The notes under the pieces were generated by a model that was given only the letters and a program-made list of their open reading frames with translations, had not been told where the DNA came from and did no database searches. A DNA stretch of 30,921 nt. Source: Conexibacter sp. (GTDB taxonomy: Bacteria; Actinomycetota; Thermoleophilia; Solirubrobacterales; Solirubrobacteraceae). The translations under genes and the position numbers were made by a program. The stretch is taken from contig JAOPZD010000212.1 of assembly GCA_025964295.1 (NCBI GenBank), forward strand, positions 1 to 30,921. Direction: 5' to 3'. Positions 7,124 to 14,848 of the stretch are shown here, in pieces (position 1 is the stretch's first letter; every line of letters starts with the position of its first letter).

Positions 7124-8079
7124 CACAGAGCCTCCTCGTTGGTCGGTCTCTTGCCAGGCGGAACCTGGCTGGCGTGCCAGCCGTCGAAGCGCGGGCCGAC
7201 CAGCTCGGGCGGCCAGCCCGCCGTGGCGACCGCGGCGTCATAGACGGCGTCGGCGAAGGCCACGATGGCCGCGTGCGGGTCGCGCGTCGCTCGGACGGCC
7301 TCCCAGGGCAGAGCCACGAGCCCGGCCTCCGGCTTCCACGCGGCGCCGTCGACAGCCCAGTCTCGGTCTTCCAGCCCGTCCGGCTGCGGCGCGATGTAGG
7401 CATACACGCCGGGCTGCGGCGCTTCCGGGCTCCCGAAGGAGAACCCGACGGCGACGTACTCCTCGGACATCCCGTGCTGCATGAACGCGGGACGGTCGGT
7501 GGGCGGATCCACCGCAGCGGCGCGGTACCGCGTCGCCGAGAGGTCGAAGCCACCCCACATGACACCCACCCGCGGACGGTGGCCCCGGTAGGAGGCCTGC
7601 CAGGTCTCCAGTGCGCCGGCGACACCGTCGAGCGCCGCCCACGCCAGCCTCGCTGCCGCCGCGTCCCATGGGCGCTCCTCGTCGTCGACGTCCAGAGCCG
7701 ACGCATCCGGGATCTCGCACGCGAGCGGGCTCCCGGGCGCCGGGAGCCCGAGCTCGGCGGCGGCAGCGACGAACTCGTCGTAGAAGCCCGCAACCGTCCC
7801 GGACGTCAGACGGAGTGTCCGAGTCCCCGTGTCGGCCTGGATGATCACGTCGCCGTCGAGCAGCCGATACTGGACGTCGAAGGTCACCCCCGCCCGGCGC
7901 AGCGTGGGTGTCGAGAGTCCTCGGGGAGTCACGTTGTAGACGACGTTTCCCCAGCCCGGTTCGAACTGCCGGTCCAGCGTGTACTTGCCGGCAACCTGCG
8001 TGAGCCGATGGAGATGCTCGATGGTCCGCGCCAGCTCGTCGGAATCCAGAGGGGGCCAGCGGTTCTTCAGGTCAGGCAT
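7123..8079 (-). CDS. DUF5996 family protein
   Basis: 318 residues. Family features are NRWPPLDSDELARTIEHLHR at the start, TQVAGKYTL, VYNVTPRGLSTPTL, FDVQYRLLDGDVII and GVMWGGFDLSATRY. DUF5996 proteins are cytosolic, about 300 residues, and have no known activity. I chose ATG 8079 because CAGGAG lies at the right distance; the GTG at 8088 would be too close to it. It starts 15 bp after the DJ-1-like gene stop and overlaps the zinc-finger gene by one base, making a tight three-gene operon behind site B. Confidence 0.88.
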   Translation of the reverse strand: MPDLKNRWPPLDSDELARTIEHLHRLTQVAGKYTLDRQFEPGWGNVVYNVTPRGLSTPTLRRAGVTFDVQYRLLDGDVIIQADTGTRTLRLTSGTVAGFYDEFVAAAAELGLPAPGSPLACEIPDASALDVDDEERPWDAAAARLAWAALDGVAGALETWQASYRGHRPRVGVMWGGFDLSATRYRAAAVDPPTDRPAFMQHGMSEEYVAVGFSFGSPEAPQPGVYAYIAPQPDGLEDRDWAVDGAAWKPEAGLVALPWEAVRATRDPHAAIVAFADAVYDAAVATAGWPPELVGPRFDGWHASQVPPGKRPTNEEAL

Positions 8080-8094
8080 CGCGGACACTCCTGA

Positions 8095-8808
8095 TCAGCT
8101 TGCGACCTTGAGGCGCTCGAGCACCGCGGCGGCTGCCGCCTCGGCCGACACCTGGTTCTGGCCGGTGACGAGGTTGCCGTCGACGACCACATGGGTGCTC
8201 CACGGCGGATCAGCGTGGAACTGCGCGCCCGCCAGGCGCAGGCGGTCCTCGAGCAGCCAGGGGGCGTTGCCGGCGAAGGTGGCCTGGGTCTCCTCCTCGT
8301 TGGTGAAGGAGGTCAGCTGCCGGCCGGCGAACAGCCAGGTCCCGTCCTCGCGATGCGCCGACAGGAAGCTGGCGGGCCCGTGGCAGACCGAGGCCACGAC
8401 CTTGGCCGGATCGTCGAGCATGGCGGCCAGCAGCGGCCCGATCGCGGGGTGGACGGCCAGATCCTGCATGGGGCCGTGGCCGCCGACGACGAAGACGACG
8501 TCGAAGGACGCGGGGTCGGCATCCTCCAGCGGCAGGGTCGACGACAGGGTCGCGGCCTGCTCCGCGAGGTAGGCCTTCTGGTCGGCGACCTCTGCCTCGT
8601 CGTTGTTGTTGTAGTCCAGCGACAGGCTGATCGGATCAACGGTCGGCGTGACGCCGCCGGGCGTGGCCACGGTCACCTGGAGACCCGCCTGGGTGAAGCG
8701 CCGGTGGGGCTTGATGAACTCCTCGGCCCAGAAGCCGGTGGGGTGGGGCGCCCCGTTCTTCATGGTCCAGATGTTGGCGCCCGTGAGCACCATGAGCACG
8801 GATGGCAT
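8095..8808 (-). CDS. DJ-1/PfpI family protein, glyoxalase III (Hsp31)-like
   Basis: 237 residues. It has the class I glutamine-amidotransferase-like fold with nucleophile elbow ASVCHGPASFL, so Cys142 and His143 are the reactive pair. A conserved acidic residue lies in GFWAEE (Glu29/30), and FVVGGHGPMQDL is the oxyanion strand. The closest family type is the Hsp31/HchA group, which converts methylglyoxal to lactate without cofactor or repairs glycated groups. AGGAG precedes the ATG. It is the first gene of the operon with DUF5996 and the zinc finger, and the divergent neighbour is a quinone-oxidoreductase-like gene. The palindrome of site B lies between the two. Confidence 0.9.
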   Translation of the reverse strand: MPSVLMVLTGANIWTMKNGAPHPTGFWAEEFIKPHRRFTQAGLQVTVATPGGVTPTVDPISLSLDYNNNDEAEVADQKAYLAEQAATLSSTLPLEDADPASFDVVFVVGGHGPMQDLAVHPAIGPLLAAMLDDPAKVVASVCHGPASFLSAHREDGTWLFAGRQLTSFTNEEETQATFAGNAPWLLEDRLRLAGAQFHADPPWSTHVVVDGNLVTGQNQVSAEAAAAAVLERLKVAS

Positions 8809-8870
8809 ATGACTCCTGGAGGTTTGACGGTCGGACGCCGTGTGTGCGTCCTATGAGAAACGAGCGTAGC

Positions 8871-8900
8871 ATTATGCTTCCACGGAACCAAGTTCTTCAA
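8871..8900 (-). promoter_or_regulatory. Shared palindrome, site B, in a minus-strand promoter
   Basis: On the minus strand a -35-like TTGAAG (8900-8895) and a -10-like CATAAT (8876-8871) are 18 bp apart. The palindrome TTCCACGGAA (8878-8887) fills the spacer next to the -10. This is the clearest promoter/operator of the set and reads into the DJ-1-like operon. The divergent gene at 8967 may share the site. Confidence 0.65.
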
Positions 8901-8966
8901 ATACGAAGGCGATGAGTGATGGATGCTGCTTCAGAACGAACGGTGCCGGGGGTCGGAGGCACCTCA

Positions 8967-9941
8967 ATGCGGGCTGCCTGGTACGAGCGCCGCGGTAAGC
9001 CAACCGATGTCCTGGTGGTGGGCGAGACCAAGGCGCCGATCCCGGCCGCGAACGAGGTCAGGATCCGGGTGGCCGTCTCGGGGATCAGCCCGGGGGACGT
9101 CAAGAAGCGCGCCGGTGTCGGCGAGCCGATGCCCTATCCCCGGGTGATCCCGCACTCGGATGGCGCGGGCGTGATCGACCTCGTCGGTGCCGGGGTGTCC
9201 GCCGCGCGTCTCGGCGAGCGCGCATGGTGCTTTCACGCGCAGTCCTATCGGCCGTTCGGCACCGCGGCGGAGTACACCGTCGTCCCGACGGAGCAGGCGA
9301 TCCCGCTTCCCGAGGCGGTCTCGGACGACACGGGCGCGTGCCTGGGCATCGCAGGCATCACCGCTCACCGAGCGGTGTTCGCAGACGGGCCGCTGACGGG
9401 CAAGACCGTGCTGGTGAGCGGGGCGCTGGGCGGGGTTGGGTCGATCGCCCTGCAGCTGGCGAGATGGGGAGGCGCTCACGTCATCGGCACCGTCCGCCAC
9501 GCGGCCGATGCCGAACGTGTGCGGGAGCTCGGGGCCCATCACGCGTTCGCCGCCGCCGATGGCGACCTCGCGGAGAAGATCGCGGCGGTGGCCCCCGGCG
9601 GCGTCGACCGCATCGCCGAGGTCGACTTCGCCGGCAACATCGCGCTGGACGCCCAAGTCCTCGCGGTGGGAGGGACGGTGGCCTCGTACGCCAGCGCGAG
9701 CCCCATGCCGCAGTTGCCGTACTGGACGCTCGGCTTCGCCGACGCGACGTTGCGCCTGCTGGGCAGCGACGACTTCCCCGCCGCGGCTGCTCAGGACGCC
9801 GCGCGCGACCTCACCGCCTGCGCAGCAGCGGGCGCGATGGCGATCCCGATCTCAGCCCGCTTCACGCTCGACGACATCGCGGCGGCGCACCAGGCCGTCG
9901 AGGATGGCCCCGGAGGCCGAGTCGTCGTGACGCCGGGCTGA
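8967..9941 (+). CDS. NADPH:quinone oxidoreductase-like MDR protein
   Basis: 324 residues. The GroES-like N-terminal domain covers residues 1-120 (MRAAWYERRGKP, VAVSGISPGDVKKRAG). The Rossmann domain starts at about residue 146 with LVSGALGGVGSIALQLA, the AxxGxxG type of zeta-crystallin/QOR enzymes. Structural and catalytic zinc ligands are absent, as usual for this branch. Members reduce quinones, enones or aldehydes with NADPH. ATG 8967 has GGAGG six bases upstream; the open frame extends further but lacks such a site. The stop lies inside the 3' end of the convergent MFS gene, a 90-bp overlap. Confidence 0.9.
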   Translation: MRAAWYERRGKPTDVLVVGETKAPIPAANEVRIRVAVSGISPGDVKKRAGVGEPMPYPRVIPHSDGAGVIDLVGAGVSAARLGERAWCFHAQSYRPFGTAAEYTVVPTEQAIPLPEAVSDDTGACLGIAGITAHRAVFADGPLTGKTVLVSGALGGVGSIALQLARWGGAHVIGTVRHAADAERVRELGAHHAFAAADGDLAEKIAAVAPGGVDRIAEVDFAGNIALDAQVLAVGGTVASYASASPMPQLPYWTLGFADATLRLLGSDDFPAAAAQDAARDLTACAAAGAMAIPISARFTLDDIAAAHQAVEDGPGGRVVVTPG

Positions 9942-11438
9942 GGGCCCGGCGACGACGAACGTCGCTCCACACACGTGCACCGACGGCGGGCGGGGCTCGA
10001 GGGCATCGGCGGAAGAGGCGACAGCCGGGTGAAGGGCCGACGCCGCAAGTCCGATCGCGACGACGACAAGCCCGGCGGCGACCCAGAACGCGAGGTGGTA
10101 CCCGGCCACCAGCGCCGCGCCGGGCGACACGCCGCCGGCTTGCAGCGTGGCGGTCCGCGACGTCGACAGCGTCGCCAGCACCGCCAGGCCGAGTGCGCCG
10201 CCCACCTGCGCGGTGGTCCCGACGAGGCCGGAGATGACGCCCGCGTCGGTGGCCGTAGCACCCGCCATGGCCAGGCCCATGAGCGCCGGAAGGCTCAGAC
10301 CTGCGCCCACGCCGAGCAGGACCGTCACAGGCAGAACGTTGACGACGAAGCCTCCGTCGACAGGAGCCTGGGCAAAGAGGACGAGGCCCGCCGCCATGAG
10401 GGACAACCCAAGGAGCACCGTCTTGCGCTCGCCGTACCGCTGGATCATCGGCGCCGACCACACGATCGAGCTGAGGGCCAGGGCGACGGTGACGGGGACG
10501 AAGGCAAGTCCGATGCGCAGCGCGTCATAGCCGAGGACTCGCTGCAGGTACAGCGTCCCGAGGAAGAAGAGCCCGAACATTCCCGCGACGGAGAGCAACT
10601 GCACGAGGTTGGCAGCGGCCACGTTGGGCACGGTGAGCAGCCTCAGATCCAGCAGCGGTGTCGGGGCGGTCGCCTGGCGCCCGACGAACGCGGCCAGGAG
10701 CAGGCCGGCCAGCGCGGCGACGAGCAGCGTGCGCTCCGCCCCCCAGCCCAGCGTCGCGGCCGGGCCCACGATGGCGTAGACGGCGAGCATCAGCGCGCTG
10801 GTGATGAGCAGGCCACCGATGAGGTCCAGGCCCGCGCCCAGCCCGACGCCGGCGTCGCGATCGACGACACGAGCGGTCAGCGCACTCGTCAGGACGCCGA
10901 CCGGCAGGTTGATGAGGAAGATCCAGTGCCAGTCGAGCAGCTGCGTGACGATGCCGCCGGCGAGCAGGCCGATGGCGCCCCCGGCTGACGCCACGAACGC
11001 GAAGATGCCGAGCGCCCTCGCCTGCTCGCGCGGCTCGGGGAAGAGGGAGACCACCATGCCCAGCGCGACGGCCGCGACCAAGGCGCCACCGGTGCCCTGC
11101 ACGAAGCGAAATGCTACGAGTGCCTGCTCGTCGTGGGCGAGCCCGCAGCCCAGCGACGCGAGCGTGAACACGGCCATGCCCGCCAGGAAGCAGGTCCGGC
11201 GGCCGACGAGGTCGCCGATCCGTCCGGCCAGCAGCAGGAGGCCGCCGAAGGCGATCAGGTAGGCATTGATCACCCAAGCCAGGTCGCTGGCCGACACCAC
11301 GAGGTCATCCTGGATGACGGGCAGCGCGACGTTCACCACCGTCGCGTCGAGCGCGACCATCAGCGTCCCCGTGCACAGCGCCGCGAGCGCGACCGATCGT
11401 CGATCGCGCGTCGGCGCGGCCGTCGGTGTGCTCGCCAT
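9852..11438 (-). CDS. MFS drug transporter, DHA2 type (14 TM)
   Basis: 528 residues with about 14 hydrophobic helices. TM1 carries LDATVVNVALPVIQDDL and the TM2-TM3 loop carries motif A (GRIGDLVGRRT). TM5 contains motif C-like glycines (SAGGAIGLLAGGIV). These are marks of the DHA2 proton-coupled multidrug exporters (EmrB/QacA). The last 50 residues are not membrane-like, and the final 30 are antisense to the convergent reductase gene, so an ancestral stop has probably been lost. ATG 11438 overlaps the stop of the upstream quinone-oxidoreductase gene by one base, so reductase and pump should be made together. Confidence 0.92.
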   Translation of the reverse strand: MASTPTAAPTRDRRSVALAALCTGTLMVALDATVVNVALPVIQDDLVVSASDLAWVINAYLIAFGGLLLLAGRIGDLVGRRTCFLAGMAVFTLASLGCGLAHDEQALVAFRFVQGTGGALVAAVALGMVVSLFPEPREQARALGIFAFVASAGGAIGLLAGGIVTQLLDWHWIFLINLPVGVLTSALTARVVDRDAGVGLGAGLDLIGGLLITSALMLAVYAIVGPAATLGWGAERTLLVAALAGLLLAAFVGRQATAPTPLLDLRLLTVPNVAAANLVQLLSVAGMFGLFFLGTLYLQRVLGYDALRIGLAFVPVTVALALSSIVWSAPMIQRYGERKTVLLGLSLMAAGLVLFAQAPVDGGFVVNVLPVTVLLGVGAGLSLPALMGLAMAGATATDAGVISGLVGTTAQVGGALGLAVLATLSTSRTATLQAGGVSPGAALVAGYHLAFWVAAGLVVVAIGLAASALHPAVASSADALEPRPPSVHVCGATFVVAGPSARRHDDSASGAILDGLVRRRDVVEREAG

Positions 11439-12370
11439 CAGAAGGTGAGGACGATCCTGCCGCGGTGCGAGCCGGAGGCGAACTCCTGGTAGGCCGCGCG
11501 GGCGTCCGCTGCCGCGAACACCTTGGCCACGGGTGTGCTGAGGCTGCCGTCCGTGGCCATCCGGGCCAGCGTCCCGAGCGCCTCGGCGTTGGCGACGCCG
11601 TACGCCTTGGTGACGTTGATGTCACGCTCGGACGGCGGTCCGTCGGTCACGGTCACATAGCGGCCACCGTCGCGGATCGCGGCCAGGCCGGCGCCGCCGA
11701 GCGAAGAGGTGGTGTCGAGGAGCGCGTCGGCGCCCTCCGGGAGGGTCTTCCGCACTGCGGCGCCGAGGTCGCCGGCCTCGCGGTCGGCGACGTGGCTCGC
11801 ACCGCGCGCGAGCATCTGGTCACGGTCGCGCTCGGAGACGGCCGCAACGACGCGAATGCCCCGGCTGTGCGCAAGCTCCAGCGCGAACCCCCCGACGGAT
11901 CCGGCGGCGCCGACGACCACGAGCGTCTGTCCGGCTGTCAGGCCGAGCTCCTCGAGTGACGCCCAGGCGGTCAGTCCGTTGAGGCCCACCGTCGTCAGCT
12001 GCGACGCGGGTAGGCCATCGGGTGCGACCGCCACGTTGGCCAGCGGCAACGCGACGAGCGACGCCTGCGTTCCGCGCCCTTCTTCGACCCAGTTCGAGAA
12101 CCCGGCGACGCGCGAGCCAACCAGCGACGGGTCGGTTCCGGCGCCGACGTCGACGACCGTGCCCGCCAGGTCCCAGCCCGGGGTATACGGCGGGGCGATG
12201 GTCGATGGCAGGAAGGAGGCCATCCCACCGGTGACCATCATGTGGTCGGCAGGGTTGATCGTTGCGGCCTCGGTGGCGATCAGGACCTCGCCCTCGCCGG
12301 GGACAGGGTCGAGCGCCTCCCGCAGCTCGATGTTGTCCACGCCGTACTCGGTCAGCTGCACTGCATGCAT
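11438..12370 (-). CDS. Zinc-independent MDR/quinone oxidoreductase
   Basis: 310 residues. The GroES-like part is residues 1-120 (MHAVQLTEYG, ATINPADHMM, YTPGWDLAGTV). The nucleotide-binding motif is LVVVGAAGSVGGFALELA at about 150-167. There are no zinc-ligand cysteines. It should be a cytosolic NADPH-dependent enone or quinone reductase. GGGAG precedes the ATG at 12370. Site C lies 46 bp upstream, and the MFS pump gene is coupled downstream by a TGATG overlap. Enzyme plus exporter suggests defence against a toxic small molecule. Confidence 0.9.
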   Translation of the reverse strand: MHAVQLTEYGVDNIELREALDPVPGEGEVLIATEAATINPADHMMVTGGMASFLPSTIAPPYTPGWDLAGTVVDVGAGTDPSLVGSRVAGFSNWVEEGRGTQASLVALPLANVAVAPDGLPASQLTTVGLNGLTAWASLEELGLTAGQTLVVVGAAGSVGGFALELAHSRGIRVVAAVSERDRDQMLARGASHVADREAGDLGAAVRKTLPEGADALLDTTSSLGGAGLAAIRDGGRYVTVTDGPPSERDINVTKAYGVANAEALGTLARMATDGSLSTPVAKVFAAADARAAYQEFASGSHRGRIVLTF

Positions 12371-12406
12371 CGGTGGTCTCCCTGTGCTCGTAGAGCGGAG
12401 CCGAGC

Positions 12407-12425
12407 AGCATAACATTCTATGGAA
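12407..12425 (-). promoter_or_regulatory. Shared palindrome, site C, with -10
   Basis: The palindrome TTCTATGGAA occupies 12416-12425. Read on the minus strand, a -10-like TATGCT (12412-12407) follows three bases after it. The predicted transcript covers the reductase-MFS pair. The -35 region (GCTCAG near 12430-12435) is poor. Confidence 0.55.
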
Positions 12426-12490
12426 CCTACTGAGCGAGAAGCGGTCGTCTGCTTTCGCGCGTCGGTGTCGCGAACCCATGCGCTGTCGAT

Positions 12491-13633
12491 TCATCGCACC
12501 TCCCGGAAGAACTCGCGGATGTCCTGCGCCAGAAGGTCCGGGGCCTCGAGGGCGGCGAAGTGTCCGCCGCGCGCCATCTCGGAGAAGCGCCGGACGTCGT
12601 AGCTGCGCTCGGCGAACTCCCGGGGCGGCGTCGAGATGTCGTGAGGGAAGACCGCGATGCCGGCCGGCACGGGGATCGGCGCCCAGGTCTGTCGGTCGGG
12701 GTCGTGGCGGTAGTCCCAGTACGGACGGAACGACGACCCGATCGTCCCCGTCGCCCAGTAGATGGTGATGTTGGTGAGCAGCTCGTCCTTGGTGAAGGCG
12801 CTCTCGATGTCGCCGCCGGAGTCGGACCAGCTTCGATACTTCTCCACGATCCAGCTCGCCAGGCCAACAGGCGAGTCGTTCAGGGCGAAGGCCAGCGACT
12901 GCGGCTTGGTCTGCTGCAGTTCGCCGTAGGCCCACTCCGTCGCGCGCCAGCGCTCGTCCCGGGCAAGGTGCGCAAGCTCGGCGTCCGTGGGCGGGGGATC
13001 CTGGGGTCCGATCGAGCCGTAGACGTTGGTGACGTGGATGCCGGCCACCGCCTGCGGGAACTGCCGACCGAGGTTGGCCGTGACGCCGCCGCCGATGTCC
13101 CCGCCGTGCGCGCCGAAGCGCTCATAGCCGAGGCGTTCCATCAGGGTCGCCCACATCTCGGGCACGCGCGCCGACACGAAGCGCTCGCGCGGCACCGAGG
13201 AGAAGCCGAAGCCTGGCATCGACGGCACCACGACGTCGAACGCATCGGCGGCATCGGCCCCATGGGCCGCCGGGTCAGTCAGCAGCGGGATGAGCTTGGT
13301 CAGCTCGAAGAAGGTGCTGGGCCAGCCGTGCGTGAGCACGAGCGGGAAGGGCGCGGGGCCCTGTCCTCGGACATGGACGAAGTGGACGTCGACGTCGCTG
13401 ATAGGGGTGCGGAAGTGCGGAAGCTCGTTGAGGGTCCGCTCCTGGGCGCGCCAGTCGAAGCCGGCCTGCCAGTAGGCGACGAGTTCCTGCAGGTACTCGA
13501 GGTCAGTCCCGTACTCCCATCCGCTGTCCCGGACCGCGTCTGGCCATCTTGTGCGCGCAAGCCGCGCTTGCAGGTCCTCGAGCACCGAGCTCGAGATCTC
13601 GATCGTGTAGGGGGTGATGGCTTCGCCGGTCAT
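12491..13633 (-). CDS. Epoxide hydrolase family protein (EHN + alpha/beta hydrolase)
   Basis: 380 residues. The N-terminal EHN domain covers about 8-110 (YTIEISSSVLEDLQARLART, FDWRAQERTLNELPHF). The alpha/beta-hydrolase core follows: oxyanion-hole motif HGWP at 102-105, nucleophile Asp179 in AHGGDIGGG, and base His358 in GGHFAALEAP. Such microsomal-type enzymes open epoxides to diols through an ester on the Asp. ATG 13633 has GGAG at proper distance. Site D lies 59 bp upstream and is shared with the divergent small gene at 13719. Confidence 0.93.
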   Translation of the reverse strand: MTGEAITPYTIEISSSVLEDLQARLARTRWPDAVRDSGWEYGTDLEYLQELVAYWQAGFDWRAQERTLNELPHFRTPISDVDVHFVHVRGQGPAPFPLVLTHGWPSTFFELTKLIPLLTDPAAHGADAADAFDVVVPSMPGFGFSSVPRERFVSARVPEMWATLMERLGYERFGAHGGDIGGGVTANLGRQFPQAVAGIHVTNVYGSIGPQDPPPTDAELAHLARDERWRATEWAYGELQQTKPQSLAFALNDSPVGLASWIVEKYRSWSDSGGDIESAFTKDELLTNITIYWATGTIGSSFRPYWDYRHDPDRQTWAPIPVPAGIAVFPHDISTPPREFAERSYDVRRFSEMARGGHFAALEAPDLLAQDIREFFREVR

Positions 13634-13684
13634 GGAGGACTCCAATCCATCGAATTGCCGCGCGCGCACATGCGGCTTCCGTTA

Positions 13685-13712
13685 ATGATAGTTCTGTGGA
13701 AGGCGATACAGT
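13685..13712. promoter_or_regulatory. Shared palindrome, site D, between two divergent -10 elements
   Basis: The palindrome TTCTGTGGAA (13692-13701) lies between TATCAT on the minus strand (13690-13685) and TACAGT on the plus strand (13707-13712). The plus -10 would place the transcription start at or next to the ATG at 13719, so the small gene would have a leaderless mRNA. One bound repressor could close both promoters. Confidence 0.55.
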
Positions 13713-13718
13713 CGACCG

Positions 13719-14054
13719 ATGGCAACGGTGTTCTTCCACTACTTCTTGCGACCTGATGCCGACGCGCACGAGTTCGAACGCCGGATCCTCGCTGACGTCG
13801 CCGTTCGCGCCCTGGCCGAGCAGAGTGTCAAGACCTGGGTGCTGCACCGAAGCGAGCCCTGGCCCGGCGGCAGCGAGAACGTGCCCGACTATGTGTGCGT
13901 CGTCGAGGTCCAGGACCTCGGACGATGGTCTGCGGACGCTGCCGCGAGCATCACCGAGTCCCATGGCGCGCTGGGACCGCTCGTGCGGGAGATCGGGATG
14001 TTGGTCTCGGTCGAGAGTCTGGTGCCCCGATCCCCCGGCGTCGGAGCGACGTAG
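13719..14054 (+). CDS. RedY/HapK-like small protein (dimeric alpha+beta barrel)
   Basis: 111 residues. MATVFFHYFLRPDADAHEFE opens a ferredoxin-like strand-helix fold, followed by VKTWVLHRSEPW, YVCVVEVQDLGRW and a C-terminal LVSVESLV strand. It resembles the REDY/HapK group of prodigiosin clusters and other small dimeric barrels (EthD, monooxygenase-like); these families often have no proven reaction. The assignment rests on fold pattern only. No ribosome site is visible, which fits a leaderless message from site D. It is divergent from the epoxide hydrolase. Confidence 0.65.
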   Translation: MATVFFHYFLRPDADAHEFERRILADVAVRALAEQSVKTWVLHRSEPWPGGSENVPDYVCVVEVQDLGRWSADAAASITESHGALGPLVREIGMLVSVESLVPRSPGVGAT

Positions 14055-14099
14055 ACGGTGGGGCGCCGCGCCGTGACCGACCCTGCACGTCATGCGCGG

Positions 14100-14798
14100 C
14101 CCCGCGGGTGCGAGCGAGCGTCGTTGGAAGCGGTTTGCGTCCAGGTTGACGGCTCTGATCTGGCTGGGTGTCACGACCTCGACGTCGGCGATGATGTTGT
14201 GCCCGGCGCAGAAGTCGAGCATCTCCTGCGTCTCCCGGGTTCCGCCGGCACCGGACCCGGCCAGGCGGCGTCGCCCCATCGCCAGAGTCGCCGGCACGAC
14301 ATCGAAGTGGTCCGGGAGCCCGAGAGAGCACAGGGTGCCATCGAGCTTGAGAGCCCGCACGAACGGTGTCATGGGGTCGGCCTTCTGAGGGGAGGTCGTG
14401 AAGGCCACGACCTCGGCGCCGAGCGCCCGTGCGAACTTGATCGCAAGATGGCCGAGTCCCCCGACGCCGACGATGCCAACGGTCGAGCCGGGTCCGATGT
14501 CCCAGCGACGCAGCGGCGCGAACGTCGTCACGCCGGCGCAAAGCAGCGGTGCGGCGCCGGCCCGATCGAGGCCCTGCGGCATCTGGTACACGAAGCGTTG
14601 GTCGCAGATCGCCGCCTCGGCGTACCCACCTCGCGTGCGGCTCCCGTCCTCGCGGTCGACGCCGTCGTAGGTCGGGGTCGGACCGGCCTCACGATACGTC
14701 TCCAGCTTCCGCACGCACGGATCGCAGGTGCGGCAGGAGTCGACGATCACGCCGACGCCGACGACGTCGCCCTCGGTGAAGCCTTCGACCTGACCCGG
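14100..14798 (-). pseudogene. Zinc alcohol dehydrogenase (YahK/CAD type) remnant
   Basis: The frame reads EGFTEGDVVGVGVIVDSCRT, then GYAEAAICDQRFVYQMPQGL, GAAPLLCAGVTTFAPLRRW, VGIVGVGGLGHLAIKFARAL and TRETQEMLDFCAGHN. This is the core of a zinc ADH of the cinnamyl-alcohol dehydrogenase/YahK group. An in-frame stop at 14799-14801 removes the N-terminal ~90 residues with the catalytic zinc site. About 40 residues are missing between SPQKAD and PMTPFVRALKLDG. The C-terminus degenerates after VTPSQI and runs antisense into the RedY-like gene. It cannot be a working enzyme. Confidence 0.85.
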
Positions 14799-14848
14799 TC
14801 ACCGTTGGACCCGGATCGATTCGTGCATCCCTCACGGCAAGGAGCCGC

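Noticed and set aside
6859..8094. 411-codon plus-strand frame opposite DUF5996
   Set aside because: Arg-rich shadow; the minus strand carries DUF5996 and the coupled operon.
8885..8966. Upstream starts for the quinone oxidoreductase at 8967 (8916, 8919)
   Set aside because: No ribosome site and no family similarity in the extra residues; GGAGG fits 8967.
13760..13790. Second copy of the tRNA-Thr 3' end (attR) suggested by GAGTTCGAACGCCGGATC
   Set aside because: Only the generic TTCGAA core matches; the flanking bases do not follow the tRNA.
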